64,000 nucleotides of DNA from Algorimicrobium echini (GTDB lineage Bacteria; Bacteroidota; Bacteroidia; Flavobacteriales; Flavobacteriaceae). The notes under the pieces were generated by a model. It saw only the letters and a list, made by a program, of their open reading frames with translations, searched no databases and was not told the origin of the DNA. The position numbers were made by a program, and so were the translations under genes. The first letter of the stretch is position 1; each line of letters starts with the position of its first letter. The stretch covers positions 186,001-250,000 of the forward strand of contig NZ_FOVN01000001.1 of NCBI RefSeq assembly GCF_900115185.1, written 5' to 3'. Below, piece by piece: positions 28,211-37,566 of this stretch.

Positions 28211-29587
28211 ATGAAAAACAATAAAATAAACATCCACTTTCTAGGAGCGGCAGGCACCGTAACTGGCTCAAAATATTTAGTGGACACAGGAAATAAAAAA
28301 ATACTAATAGACTGCGGACTTTTTCAAGGGTTAAAGGAATTACGCCTTAAAAACTGGGAATATCCACCTGTGGAAGTTTCAGAAATCGATATGGTTTTGC
28401 TTACTCACGGTCATTTGGACCATACTGGATATCTGCCAAGGTTGGTAAAACAAGGATTTAAAGGCCCTATCTATGGAACCAATCCAACATTGGACATCGC
28501 AAAAATCATACTTAATGATAGTGGCAAAATACAGGAACAGGAAGCCGAACGTGCCAATAAGGAAGGTTATTCAAAGCATAGCCCAGCAGAACCACTCTAC
28601 GATTTAAAAGATGTAGAAAAAACCATTCCACATTTTAAGGGCATTCCTCAAGCACAATGGATTCCGTTATTTGACGATATCAGAGCTCGTTTCCAATATA
28701 ACGGACATATTCTGGGTGCAACTTACATTGAGCTAGATGTGCACGGAAAACGGTTTGTTTTTTCAGGAGATATTGGAAGAACCAATGATTTATTGCTCTA
28801 TCCACCTCTGAAACCAAAAAAAGCGGATGTTCTTTTCATTGAATCCACTTATGGTGGAAGGTTTCATCCAGATGAAGTAGAAGCACTTCCACAGATTGAA
28901 AAATTGGTCAATGACACCATTAATAGAGGAGGAAGCTTATTCGTTCCAAGCTTTTCAGTAGAACGTGCCCAACTGATGATGCTTATTTTTTGGAAATTAC
29001 TGAAAGAAAAGAAAATCCCAAAAGTTCAAATGATAATGGATAGCCCAATGGGTGCTAGTGTATTGGAATTGTTTCATCGCACGAGGGATTGGCACAGATT
29101 GGAAGATAATGAATGTGATGAAATGTGTTCACATTTCACGGTCGTAAGCAGTTATTGGGAAACTATGGAATTGCGAACAGATAACAAACCAAAAATCATA
29201 ATTGCTGGAAGTGGAATGCTTACCGGTGGAAGAATGCTCAATTATCTAGAAACACAGGCGCAAAACCCAAATAACACTTTGCTTTTTGTGGGGTATCAAG
29301 CTGAAGGGACACGTGGAAGAAAATTACTGGAAGGCGATAAGGAATTGAAAGTGTACGGAAAATGGGTGCCATTTCATATGGAAGTTGCGGAAATCGAAGG
29401 ACTCTCGGCACACGCAGACCACACTGAACTTATGGATTGGATGCGCAAAATAAAAAATAAGCCAGAGCGGATTTTCATTGTACACGGCGAAAAAGAAAGT
29501 GCAGAAGCATTACAGAAAGGCATAAAGGAAACTTATGATTGGGATGCTGAAATCCCACAGCTGTATAGTATTGAAGAAATAAAATAG
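28211..29587 (+). CDS. MBL-fold beta-CASP RNA-processing nuclease
   Basis: 458 residues of the metallo-beta-lactamase/beta-CASP family. The N-terminal MBL core has THGHLDHTGYLP (zinc motif 2), GHILGATYI and FSGDIGRTND; the beta-CASP part includes FVPSFSVERAQ; the RMMBL end has AHADHTEL and FIVHGEKESAEAL. Relatives process or degrade RNA (CPSF-like, Ysh1-like). Next to AMP phosphorylase it could supply nucleotides from RNA breakdown, but that link is inference. Confidence 0.88.
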   Translation: MKNNKINIHFLGAAGTVTGSKYLVDTGNKKILIDCGLFQGLKELRLKNWEYPPVEVSEIDMVLLTHGHLDHTGYLPRLVKQGFKGPIYGTNPTLDIAKIILNDSGKIQEQEAERANKEGYSKHSPAEPLYDLKDVEKTIPHFKGIPQAQWIPLFDDIRARFQYNGHILGATYIELDVHGKRFVFSGDIGRTNDLLLYPPLKPKKADVLFIESTYGGRFHPDEVEALPQIEKLVNDTINRGGSLFVPSFSVERAQLMMLIFWKLLKEKKIPKVQMIMDSPMGASVLELFHRTRDWHRLEDNECDEMCSHFTVVSSYWETMELRTDNKPKIIIAGSGMLTGGRMLNYLETQAQNPNNTLLFVGYQAEGTRGRKLLEGDKELKVYGKWVPFHMEVAEIEGLSAHADHTELMDWMRKIKNKPERIFIVHGEKESAEALQKGIKETYDWDAEIPQLYSIEEIK

Positions 29588-29606
29588 GTTGTAGCAATCA
29601 CAAAAA

Positions 29607-31118
29607 ATGAAAACTATGGAACAACACTCAAATATCCTAAAATATAAACACCTGGGCATTTATACACAGAACGAAAATGTGGTCTATATGCGAGAAGATT
29701 GTCACGTATGTATTTCCGAAGGGTTTGAGGCACTCACAAGAATAAGGATATCGAAGGCAACCCATTCAATTGTAGCAAGCCTCAACGTTATAAAATCAGA
29801 TATGCTATTGCCCAACGAAATCGGACTATCAGAAGCTGCTGCAAAAAAACTAAATGTTTCAGACAATGACACTTTGTATGTTTCACATTTAGAACCTATT
29901 GAATCTTTAAGTCACGTCAGGGCGAAAATCTATAATCAAAAACTGGATTATTCAGCCTTTAATGAAATCATTACTGATATAGTTGAAGGCGATTATTCCA
30001 ATATCCATCTTTCGGCATTTATTACAGCCTGTGCTGGTGACCGATTGGATATTGACGAAATATCTGACCTTACCAAAGCAATGATAGCCTCTGGTGAACA
30101 ACTGAATTGGGACAAAGAAATTGTGGTAGATAAGCATTGTATTGGCGGATTACCTGGCAACAGAACCACACCATTGGTAGTTGCCATTGTCGCTGCATAC
30201 GGACTTACGATGCCAAAAACATCGTCGCGAGCCATTACTTCGCCAGCAGGCACAGCAGATACTATGGAAGTACTGACCAATGTGACGCTTTCTTTAGAAG
30301 AAATAAAGACCGTGGTAGAAAAAGAAGGTGGGTGTTTTGTTTGGGGCGGAACAGCCCAATTAAGTCCTGCGGATGACGTGCTGATTAAGATTGAAAAAGC
30401 CTTGGATATTGATAGTGAAGGGCAGCTCATAGCTTCCGTACTTTCGAAAAAAGCTGCGGCAGGTTCCACACACGTTGTCATAGACATTCCCGTGGGAGAA
30501 ACTGCAAAAGTTAGAAGTGCAGAAATGGCTGAAAAACTAAAGAATCATATGGAAAAGGTAGGCAATGCCGTTGGGCTTAATGTGAAAGTGGTTATTACAG
30601 ATGGTACGCAGCCTGTTGGAAGAGGTATCGGGCCCACTTTAGAAGCTATCGATATATTAAAGGTTTTGAGAAATGAGGCAGATGCACCAACTGATTTAAT
30701 GGAAAGAGCATTGCTTTTGGCTGGCAAACTTATAGAACTTTCGGGGAAAGTTGGAAAAGGTAAAGGAACGGAAACCGCCAAAGAAGTACTTAAGTCTGGT
30801 CAGGCTTATAAAAAATTTCTTGCCATTTGTAAAGCCCAAGGCCGCTTTTCAAAACCTGTTTTAGCACCCTATAAAACCGAAATTAGAGCAGAAAACTCTG
30901 GGATTTTAAAGCGTATAGATAATAGAAAGATAGCAAAACTCGCCAAGCTTTCCGGCGCACCACAGTCTAAATCGGCTGGGATTCTTTTGAATGTCCATTT
31001 AGATGAAAAAATTAAAAAAGACCAATTGTTATATACCATATATGCTGAATCCAAAGGCGAACTCAACTATGCTCTGGAATATAAAAACTACCACAATAAC
31101 ATATTAACCATATCTTAA
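29607..31118 (+). CDS. AMP phosphorylase / thymidine phosphorylase family protein, long form
   Basis: 503 residues, longer than classical DeoA (about 440) because of an N-terminal domain of about 90 residues, as in archaeal AMP phosphorylases. The core has VDKHCIGGLPGNRTTPLVV, TSSRAITSPAGTADTMEV and GTQPVGRGIGPTLEA. The archaeal enzymes split nucleoside 5-prime monophosphates with phosphate into a base and ribose-1,5-bisphosphate. There is no RuBisCO or R15P isomerase here, so a different fate for the sugar is implied. The gene is 11 bp before a PRPP synthase. Confidence 0.85.
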   Translation: MKTMEQHSNILKYKHLGIYTQNENVVYMREDCHVCISEGFEALTRIRISKATHSIVASLNVIKSDMLLPNEIGLSEAAAKKLNVSDNDTLYVSHLEPIESLSHVRAKIYNQKLDYSAFNEIITDIVEGDYSNIHLSAFITACAGDRLDIDEISDLTKAMIASGEQLNWDKEIVVDKHCIGGLPGNRTTPLVVAIVAAYGLTMPKTSSRAITSPAGTADTMEVLTNVTLSLEEIKTVVEKEGGCFVWGGTAQLSPADDVLIKIEKALDIDSEGQLIASVLSKKAAAGSTHVVIDIPVGETAKVRSAEMAEKLKNHMEKVGNAVGLNVKVVITDGTQPVGRGIGPTLEAIDILKVLRNEADAPTDLMERALLLAGKLIELSGKVGKGKGTETAKEVLKSGQAYKKFLAICKAQGRFSKPVLAPYKTEIRAENSGILKRIDNRKIAKLAKLSGAPQSKSAGILLNVHLDEKIKKDQLLYTIYAESKGELNYALEYKNYHNNILTIS

Positions 31119-31129
31119 AAAAACACACG

Positions 31130-32023
31130 ATGAAAACGATATTATTCAGCCTTCCCGGAAACGAAAAACTTACAGCACTTATGGCAAAAAAAATGGATGC
31201 TGAAATTGGAAAAGCAACCTTGCGAAACTTTCCTGATGGAGAATCCTATACACGTATCTTATCTGATGTGAAGGATAAATGTGTTGTATTGATTTGCACC
31301 TTGCACGAACCCGACGAAAAACTGTTGCCACTTTATTTTTTAAGTCATACTGCCAAATCATTAGGCGCAATGTGTACGTGCTTGGTAGCGCCCTATTTGG
31401 CGTATATGCGACAGGATAAAGTATTTAATGAAGGCGAAGGCGTTACTTCTGGTTTTTTCGGAAAATTGATTTCAGGTTTTGCCGATAGCATTACCACGGT
31501 TGACCCTCATTTGCATAGGATTAGCTCTTTAGGGGAAGTCTATCAAATTCCAAATAAAGTAATTCACGCAGCCGATGCTATTTCAGATTGGATAAAAGAA
31601 AACGTCGAAAACCCAGTACTTATTGGCCCCGATTCAGAAAGTGAACAATGGGTTTCCGAAGTTGCTAAAAATGCAGGAGCACCATTTACAGTACTGCAAA
31701 AAGTGCGTCACGGCGACCGTGATGTGGAAGTCTCTGTACCAGATGTGGAAAAATATAAAAACGCCACACCAATTTTGGTAGATGATATTATCTCGACCGC
31801 TCGAACAATGATTGAAACCGTTGAGCAGTTAAAAAGGGCAGGAATGAAACCACCTATATGTGTTGGTATTCACGCCGTTTTTTCAGGTAATGCCTATCAG
31901 GATTTGTTGGATTCCGGCGTAGAAAAAATAGTGACCTGCAATACCATTCCACACCCTTCAAATGCTATTGATTTAAGCGATATACTGGCAAAAGAAGTAA
32001 AAAAATTAATGCACCATATATGA
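31130..32023 (+). CDS. prs: Ribose-phosphate pyrophosphokinase
   Basis: 297 residues: NFPDGESYTRI and ATP-loop segments at the N-terminus, TTVDPHLHRI, and the PRPP-binding loop ILVDDIISTARTMIETV (around residues 214-230). It lacks some inserts of standard bacterial Prs and resembles the short class of PRPP synthases found beside thymidine phosphorylase-like genes. It makes PRPP and AMP from ribose-5-phosphate and ATP. Its AMP product is a possible substrate of the upstream phosphorylase. It overlaps the following gene by 4 bp. Confidence 0.88.
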   Translation: MKTILFSLPGNEKLTALMAKKMDAEIGKATLRNFPDGESYTRILSDVKDKCVVLICTLHEPDEKLLPLYFLSHTAKSLGAMCTCLVAPYLAYMRQDKVFNEGEGVTSGFFGKLISGFADSITTVDPHLHRISSLGEVYQIPNKVIHAADAISDWIKENVENPVLIGPDSESEQWVSEVAKNAGAPFTVLQKVRHGDRDVEVSVPDVEKYKNATPILVDDIISTARTMIETVEQLKRAGMKPPICVGIHAVFSGNAYQDLLDSGVEKIVTCNTIPHPSNAIDLSDILAKEVKKLMHHI

Positions 32024-32670
32024 GAAAACGAGTTTTCATAGTACTAATCTCATTATTCAGCATCACAATGACTGGACAAACTGAAATGCTTATCGGGCAG
32101 ATTTCAGACAGACTTGTCGTTAGGGAAAATTTCAATGAAGAAGGTGCTTTTTTGAATAAGCAAACTTTTAAGTCTGGAAAAGTAATCGATAAGAACGGTT
32201 ATTATGAAATTGAGGTCGTTACAGAACTATTTGATGAGGACAAAAAATCTACTGATAAATACACCACGACCTATCGTTGTAAGCCTGACGAAGCCAGTAT
32301 AATGGTAATGGCATTTCCATTTTCCAACCCAAAATCAAAGGAAACCGAAATCAATACCACTTCTAAAAATTTTAAAGAGCTCTACGATTTGAAAAACTTA
32401 AAAGATATAGAATTAGAAATGAATTTTGACTCTGGCTTGCTGAATTTCTTCGGTTCAAAAAGTGTGATAAAGATTTTTAACCGTGAGTTAGATACTGGAC
32501 AAACCTATAATACTATTAATTCTAAAATCGATATCAAGGCCTATGCCTGGGGAATTCGCATTAAGCAATTCAATTATAATGTCAAAGAAGAATTAAATGG
32601 AAAAGGTCTATTGACCTTTCAGAAATTTACTGAAGCGGATGGTAGTTATTTTATAATGACTTATAAATAA
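32020..32670 (+). CDS. Exported hypothetical protein
   Basis: 216 residues with a signal peptide (MRKRVFIVLISLFSITMTGQ). The mature part is beta-rich with NKQTFKSGKVIDKNGYYEIEV and LDTGQTYNTINSKIDIKAY; I do not recognise the family. The start overlaps the PRPP synthase stop by 4 bp, so it is probably translated from the same mRNA. Confidence 0.65.
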   Translation: MRKRVFIVLISLFSITMTGQTEMLIGQISDRLVVRENFNEEGAFLNKQTFKSGKVIDKNGYYEIEVVTELFDEDKKSTDKYTTTYRCKPDEASIMVMAFPFSNPKSKETEINTTSKNFKELYDLKNLKDIELEMNFDSGLLNFFGSKSVIKIFNRELDTGQTYNTINSKIDIKAYAWGIRIKQFNYNVKEELNGKGLLTFQKFTEADGSYFIMTYK

Positions 32671-32676
32671 AGAAAA

Positions 32677-32970
32677 ATGAAAAATTATGACACCCTTTCC
32701 GAAGCAATAAACGATTTACAGGTAAATGAATATCCTTATGATTTCAACTTAAAACCTGAATGTCTGGAATGTGCATCCCTGAAAATTGAGCTTCGACCAG
32801 AAGATTTTAAAGTAGATAAAATATATCGCTTTGAAGGAATGAGCAGTACCGATGATAACAGCATTTTATATGCAATATCTTCTAAAGATGACATCAAAGG
32901 TCTTTTAGTAGATGCCTATGGCGTCTATGCAGAAAACATTTCTGAAGCAATGCGGAAAAAATTACGATAA
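32677..32970 (+). CDS. Small conserved hypothetical protein
   Basis: 97 residues beginning KNYDTLSEAINDLQVNEYPYDFNLK and including CLECASLKIELRPEDFKVDKIYRFEGMSS. Flavobacterial homologues are, from memory, often labelled phosphoribosylpyrophosphate synthetase, but the protein lacks every PRPP-synthase motif, so that name is wrong. Its role is unknown. It lies 6 bp after the exported hypothetical and 18 bp before the copper ATPase. Confidence 0.65.
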   Translation: MKNYDTLSEAINDLQVNEYPYDFNLKPECLECASLKIELRPEDFKVDKIYRFEGMSSTDDNSILYAISSKDDIKGLLVDAYGVYAENISEAMRKKLR

Positions 32971-32988
32971 CACTTAAACAATACTATA

Positions 32989-35106
32989 ATGGAAAATCAC
33001 GAGCAGCACAAACACAACGAAATGGACCATTCGAAAATGGATCATTCTAAAATGAATCACAAAAAAGAAGACCATTCGAAAATGGATCATTCCAAAATGA
33101 AAAAAGGCGGTGGAGACCATTCGGGTCATAATCCGGGTCACGGACAAATGGGTCACGACCATCATAAAATGATGATTGCAGACTTTAGAAAACGATTTTG
33201 GGTAACGCTAGTCCTTACCATTCCAATATTGTTCTTCTCGCCAATGATCCAAGATTTTTTCGGGTATGAATTTTTACTTCCTGGAAATCCTTATGTCCTT
33301 TTTGCGCTTTCTACCATTGTATATTTCTATGGTGGCTGGCCTTTCCTTAAAGGTTTTGTTTCAGAAATAAAGAATGGCGCACCAGGGATGATGACGCTTA
33401 TATCTATGGCAATAAGTGTCGCTTATTTCTATAGCTCTGCAACCGTTTTTGGTTTGAGTGGTGTTGATTTTTTCTGGGAACTGGCGACTTTAATTGCGAT
33501 TATGCTAGTTGGTCATTGGATAGAAATGAAAAGTGTATTAGGTGCTTCAAAAGCCTTACAGCTTTTAGTTAGTATGATGCCTGCGGAAGCGCATCGCGTC
33601 AAGGGCGACACTATTGAAGATATTCCACTTGAAGATTTATTAAAGGATGATGTGATATTGGTAAAACCCGGAGAGAAAGTGCCAGCTGATGGTATTATTG
33701 TGGAAGGTTCAAGTTATTTGAACGAATCAATGCTCACAGGGGAATCTAAACCCGTAAAAAAAGAAGAAAAAGATAAAGTAATCGGTGGTTCTGTAAATGG
33801 TAATAGCACCTTAAAAGTAAAGGTTGAACACACTGGAAAAGACAGTTATCTCAATAAAGTTATTACGATGGTTGAGGAAGCGCAAAAGACCAAATCTAAA
33901 ATGCAAAATCTTTCCGATAGAGCTGCAAAATGGTTGACTTATATAGCTTTGGCTATTGGTTTTGGTACGTTGGCAGTTTGGTTGATTTTAGGATTTCCAT
34001 TTGTTTATGCTTTAGAGAGAATGGTTACCGTTATGGTCATCGCTTGTCCACACGCATTGGGTCTTGCAATTCCTCTTGTAGTTGCCATTTCTACTGCTGT
34101 ATCTGCACAAAATGGATTATTGATTCGCAATAGAACTGCATTTGAAGAATCACGAAAGATATCCGCCTTACTATTTGACAAAACAGGGACTTTAACCAAA
34201 GGGGACTTTGGCGTAACACGAATTAAATCTGTAAATGCTGCTTATTCAAACGAAGAAATCTTACGACTGTCAAGTGCATTGGAACAAAGTTCAGAACATC
34301 CAATTGCTGTTGGAATTATTAAAAAAGTTAAAGAAGATAATATTACAATCCCAAAGCCTGAAAACTTTAATGCGATTACTGGTAAAGGTGTAGAGGCAAA
34401 TGTAGAAGATAAGCAAGTAAAAGTGGTTAGTCCTGGTTATTTAAGGGATGAAAAAATCACTATTCCTGAAGATGCCTACAGTGACGCTGCTGAAACTGTT
34501 GTATTTGTATTAATCGATGGACAGCTAGCAGGTTATATCGCCCTTGCTGATGAAATTAGACCAGAATCTGCAGAAGCTATCAAAATATTTAAAAAGAACA
34601 AAATCAAAGTTTTAATGGCAACTGGCGATAACGAAAAGACAGCAAAAGCTGTTAGCGATAAACTTGGTTTGGATGGTTATTATGCCGAAGTGTTACCACA
34701 CCAAAAAGTAGAAATTGTAGAAGAGTTACAAAACAAGGGAGAGTTTGTTGCTATGACGGGTGACGGTGTGAATGATGCACCTGCGCTTGCCAAGGCTGAT
34801 GTAGGAATCGCTGTTGGATCTGGTACTGATGTTGCTGCCGAAACTGCCGATATTATATTAGTAAATAGCAATCCACAAGATATTGCAAACCTTATTCTGT
34901 TCGGAAAGGCTACCTACAATAAAATGATTCAGAACTTAATATGGGCAACTGGTTATAATGTCGTTGCCATTCCGTTAGCGGCTGGCGTTCTATATTCTTC
35001 AGGTTTTGTTTTAGGACCAGCGGTAGGAGCTGTATTTATGAGTTTGAGTACAATTATAGTGGCCATTAATGCGCAATTATTAAAGCGAAAAATCGGTAAA
35101 AAATAA
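32989..35106 (+). CDS. copB: CopB-type copper/silver P-type ATPase
   Basis: 705 residues. The first 60 residues form a His/Met-rich tail (repeated DHSKM and HSGHNPGHGQMGHDHH) instead of HMA domains. The transmembrane metal site is the CPHALGL motif, which marks the CopB branch, and the catalytic motifs MLTGESKPVK, FDKTGTLTKGDF and MTGDGVNDAPA are intact. It exports Cu or Ag across the inner membrane using ATP. The HMA chaperone at 11658 is a plausible donor. It abuts the MFS gene directly (stop 35104-35106, ATG 35107). Confidence 0.95.
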   Translation: MENHEQHKHNEMDHSKMDHSKMNHKKEDHSKMDHSKMKKGGGDHSGHNPGHGQMGHDHHKMMIADFRKRFWVTLVLTIPILFFSPMIQDFFGYEFLLPGNPYVLFALSTIVYFYGGWPFLKGFVSEIKNGAPGMMTLISMAISVAYFYSSATVFGLSGVDFFWELATLIAIMLVGHWIEMKSVLGASKALQLLVSMMPAEAHRVKGDTIEDIPLEDLLKDDVILVKPGEKVPADGIIVEGSSYLNESMLTGESKPVKKEEKDKVIGGSVNGNSTLKVKVEHTGKDSYLNKVITMVEEAQKTKSKMQNLSDRAAKWLTYIALAIGFGTLAVWLILGFPFVYALERMVTVMVIACPHALGLAIPLVVAISTAVSAQNGLLIRNRTAFEESRKISALLFDKTGTLTKGDFGVTRIKSVNAAYSNEEILRLSSALEQSSEHPIAVGIIKKVKEDNITIPKPENFNAITGKGVEANVEDKQVKVVSPGYLRDEKITIPEDAYSDAAETVVFVLIDGQLAGYIALADEIRPESAEAIKIFKKNKIKVLMATGDNEKTAKAVSDKLGLDGYYAEVLPHQKVEIVEELQNKGEFVAMTGDGVNDAPALAKADVGIAVGSGTDVAAETADIILVNSNPQDIANLILFGKATYNKMIQNLIWATGYNVVAIPLAAGVLYSSGFVLGPAVGAVFMSLSTIIVAINAQLLKRKIGKK

Positions 35107-36321
35107 ATGGAAAGAAAAGAAAAACTCAACAGGATATTTTTAATCCTGTTGAGTTTATTTGTTGTGATGTTGGGCTATGGTATATTACTGCCAACCCTTC
35201 CCTACTATACCGAAAGATTAGCTTTAAAAGACAATCTTGATACAGACCTAATCAACTTCCACATTGGACTGCTCACTAGCATTTATCCGTTTTTTCAATT
35301 ACTATTTGTGGTGGTTTGGGGAAAGCTATCAGACAAATATGGTCGTAAACCAATTATCATTTGTGGACTAATCGGTTTTGTAATTATGCAATTCCTAACT
35401 GGTCTGGCTACATCCTTGACAATGCTTTATATCGCTCGAATCTTTGGTGGTATTTTCACGTCGTCAGTTATTCCAGTTAGCAACGCATATTTAAGCGATA
35501 TTACTTCTGAAAAACGAAGAACAAAGATAATGGCCTGGTCTGGTGTTGCAATAAGTTCTGGGGTTATTTTTGGTCCTGTTATTGGTGGGTTACTTTCACA
35601 AACTGACCTTCATTTACAATATTCTTTTGGTCTGCTACATTTAGACCGATTTTCAACGCCATTTCTTTTCGCAGCACTACTAGGATTGATTGTCCTATTT
35701 ATTGTTATGAAATGGTTAAAAAACACTACACGTGTACATAAGTTCACAACCCAAAAAGTGAGGTTGCGATTCACATTTACCAAATATTTTGCCGTATTAC
35801 TGGTTCTGTCGTTTGTCATCCAATTTGTAGTAACGCTGTTTGAAACCGTCTTTTCAATATATGGGAAAGATGAATTAGGGTTTAACAGTAACCAAATAGG
35901 TATTGGTTTTATGCTATGTGGTTCAATAATGGCTGTTTTACAACCTGTGTTCGCTACTTATGGAGAGAAGTTTTTATCGACAAAGAAACAAATTGCATTA
36001 GGGTTGTTTATATCTGGATTATCCTTAATTGTCTTTCCTTTTTTTAAGAATGAATACTTGGTATATGTATTAATCGTTGTTTTCGCTGCTGGAGGTGCTA
36101 TGGTAACCCCAAATTTACTTTCTGCGGTTTCATTAATATCAAAGCAAAATACTGGCAGGAACATTTCTATTCAGAGCTCTACTAATAGTGTTGGTCAAAT
36201 TCTAGGGCCTGTTTTAGGGACTTGGTTGCTTTCAGGCGGTTTTTACTACCCTTTTATAATTGCTGGCAGCATTATTTTGGCTGTTATTGGTTTTTTATTC
36301 TTTTTCAAAAACCCGCCATAA
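35107..36321 (+). CDS. MFS transporter
   Basis: A 404-residue 12-helix major facilitator. The loop 2-3 signature is GKLSDKYGRKPIII and the first helix carries GYGILLPTLPYY, in the style of drug:H+ antiporters such as TetA. The substrate is unknown. Its ATG follows the copB stop codon without a gap. Codons 6-17 contain a perfect 14-bp inverted repeat (separate entry) that could form a hairpin in the mRNA. Confidence 0.88.
   Translation: MERKEKLNRIFLILLSLFVVMLGYGILLPTLPYYTERLALKDNLDTDLINFHIGLLTSIYPFFQLLFVVVWGKLSDKYGRKPIIICGLIGFVIMQFLTGLATSLTMLYIARIFGGIFTSSVIPVSNAYLSDITSEKRRTKIMAWSGVAISSGVIFGPVIGGLLSQTDLHLQYSFGLLHLDRFSTPFLFAALLGLIVLFIVMKWLKNTTRVHKFTTQKVRLRFTFTKYFAVLLVLSFVIQFVVTLFETVFSIYGKDELGFNSNQIGIGFMLCGSIMAVLQPVFATYGEKFLSTKKQIALGLFISGLSLIVFPFFKNEYLVYVLIVVFAAGGAMVTPNLLSAVSLISKQNTGRNISIQSSTNSVGQILGPVLGTWLLSGGFYYPFIIAGSIILAVIGFLFFFKNPP
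35122..35156 (+). promoter_or_regulatory. Perfect 14-bp inverted repeat inside the start of the MFS gene
   Basis: AAACTCAACAGGAT (35122-35135), a 7-base loop and ATCCTGTTGAGTTT (35143-35156) form a perfect stem inside codons 6-17 of the MFS gene, immediately after copB. There is no proper T-run after it. It may be an attenuator between copB and the MFS gene or a protein-binding site. The repeat is certain; the role is inferred. Confidence 0.6.
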
Positions 36322-36381
36322 AAAAATAAGCACATAACCATAGTTGTTGACAATTAACCCAAATCTAAAGCCCCAAATATT

Positions 36382-37233
36382 TTGCATAAGCTGATTCATA
36401 AAATATTAGATAATTACAAAGAGGAAATAAAAGCAGTTGAGGAATCTAATCTCAACGATTTCAATAATGTTGAACAAGGTATTTCCATTTCAAGACAATA
36501 CTTACAGAAACTGCGAATCTGTGTAAGGGAAAATGAATTTCAAGACAAACAAAATGAAATCATATTCTTTAAAAAGCACAAACCTTATGTTTATAGCAGA
36601 TTGAAGTTTTACGCCAAACTCTACAATTTTTTAATAAACAGACCTGCCGGCACCATAAAATCTCAACAGGAATTTATCGATTTAGAAATAAATAAACTAC
36701 AAGAAAGCAATCGGCGAAATATAGATTTTATAAAATATTACAGGGAGGATTCTGAACTTTTGGATGAATTCTATTTTCTACGAGGAAACGATAAAATCAG
36801 TCTGGTGTCAAACACATCTCATTTTTATACCGATGCAGAATTTTCCACAAGCCACGATAATGCAATTGCCAAAATTATGGCCTACGATTTATTAATCAGT
36901 CATTACGTAGAAGAGTTAAGTTATTTAAGGGATCTGTCAAACGGTGTACCGAATAAGCTGAATACTTTATCAAATGGCGAGCGACTTGAATGGACAGCCT
37001 CAAAAACAGACCTAATTGAATTGATTTATGCCTTACAGGCTTCAGGAGCGATAAAAAGTGGTACGGCTGGGATTAAAGAAATGGCTTCGGCTTGTGAAGA
37101 CATCTTTGAACTAAAACTTGGAAATGTATATAGAACTTTTCTCGAAATTAGAGAACGGAAAATTGACCAAACCAAGTTTATCGATAGACTGAAAGCAACA
37201 CTTTTAAGGAGAATGGAGGAAACGGATGGATAA
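36382..37233 (+). CDS. rteC: RteC-family conjugative-element regulator
   Basis: A 283-residue RteC-like protein with family landmarks FFKKHKPYVYSRLKFYAKLYNF, an acidic helical middle and the C-terminal KTDLIELIYALQASGAIKSGTAGIKEMA and FLEIRERKIDQTKFIDRLKATLLRRM. In CTnDOT, RteC triggers excision of the element. The start is probably TTG 36382, since a stop lies upstream at 36355 and there is no ATG near the N-terminus. It marks the beginning of the ICE control module. Confidence 0.8.
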   Translation: MHKLIHKILDNYKEEIKAVEESNLNDFNNVEQGISISRQYLQKLRICVRENEFQDKQNEIIFFKKHKPYVYSRLKFYAKLYNFLINRPAGTIKSQQEFIDLEINKLQESNRRNIDFIKYYREDSELLDEFYFLRGNDKISLVSNTSHFYTDAEFSTSHDNAIAKIMAYDLLISHYVEELSYLRDLSNGVPNKLNTLSNGERLEWTASKTDLIELIYALQASGAIKSGTAGIKEMASACEDIFELKLGNVYRTFLEIRERKIDQTKFIDRLKATLLRRMEETDG

Positions 37234-37263
37234 AATCCATTTCGCTTAAATGTTAAATTTCTT

Positions 37264-37286
37264 CCCAAGTTGGGTACTACTTGGGA
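37264..37286. repeat. Palindrome-plus-half-site repeat, copy 1
   Basis: CCCAAGTTGGG (an 11-bp palindrome) is followed after a short spacer by ACTTGGGA. An equivalent element occurs 127 bp downstream, so this is a repeated protein-binding site. RteC and the HTH protein encoded on each side are candidate binders (inference). Confidence 0.6.
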
Positions 37287-37390
37287 AAAAATAAAATTAA
37301 TTTTAGTTATTATCATTTGGTATATACTATTTTCAGGACAACCACTAAACAAAACTAATTTAAACCATTGAAAATGAGTATATAAAAACA

Positions 37391-37413
37391 CCCAACTTGG
37401 GTATGACTTGGGA
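37391..37413. repeat. Palindrome-plus-half-site repeat, copy 2
   Basis: CCCAACTTGGG followed by ACTTGGGAT, matching copy 1 at all but three positions over 23 bp and with the same spacing. Such paired sites are typical of an operator or of replication/recombination iterons. Confidence 0.6.
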
Positions 37414-37518
37414 TTAATATCCAATAAATCATCCCAAATTTGTAGAACGAAAGTCAAATCGACAGATTCACGAACACTTTTTTATTAAAATACTAAAGCT
37501 CGTGAGTTAAATCAAGTC

Positions 37519-37566
37519 AGGGGCTATTAAATTAGTTGAAAGCGATAATGATAGCCCCTTTCTTTT
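37519..37566 (+). terminator. Terminator-like hairpin before the HTH gene
   Basis: AGGGGCTAT (37519-37527) pairs with ATAGCCCCT (37551-37559) around a 23-base loop and is followed by a T-rich stretch (TTCTTTT). This could end transcription from rteC. The large loop makes it less than ideal, and a regulatory role is also possible. Confidence 0.45.

Noticed and set aside
29993-30487. 164-residue minus-strand frame inside the AMP phosphorylase gene
   Set aside because: It is fully contained in a well-supported enzyme gene and shows no protein-like motifs.
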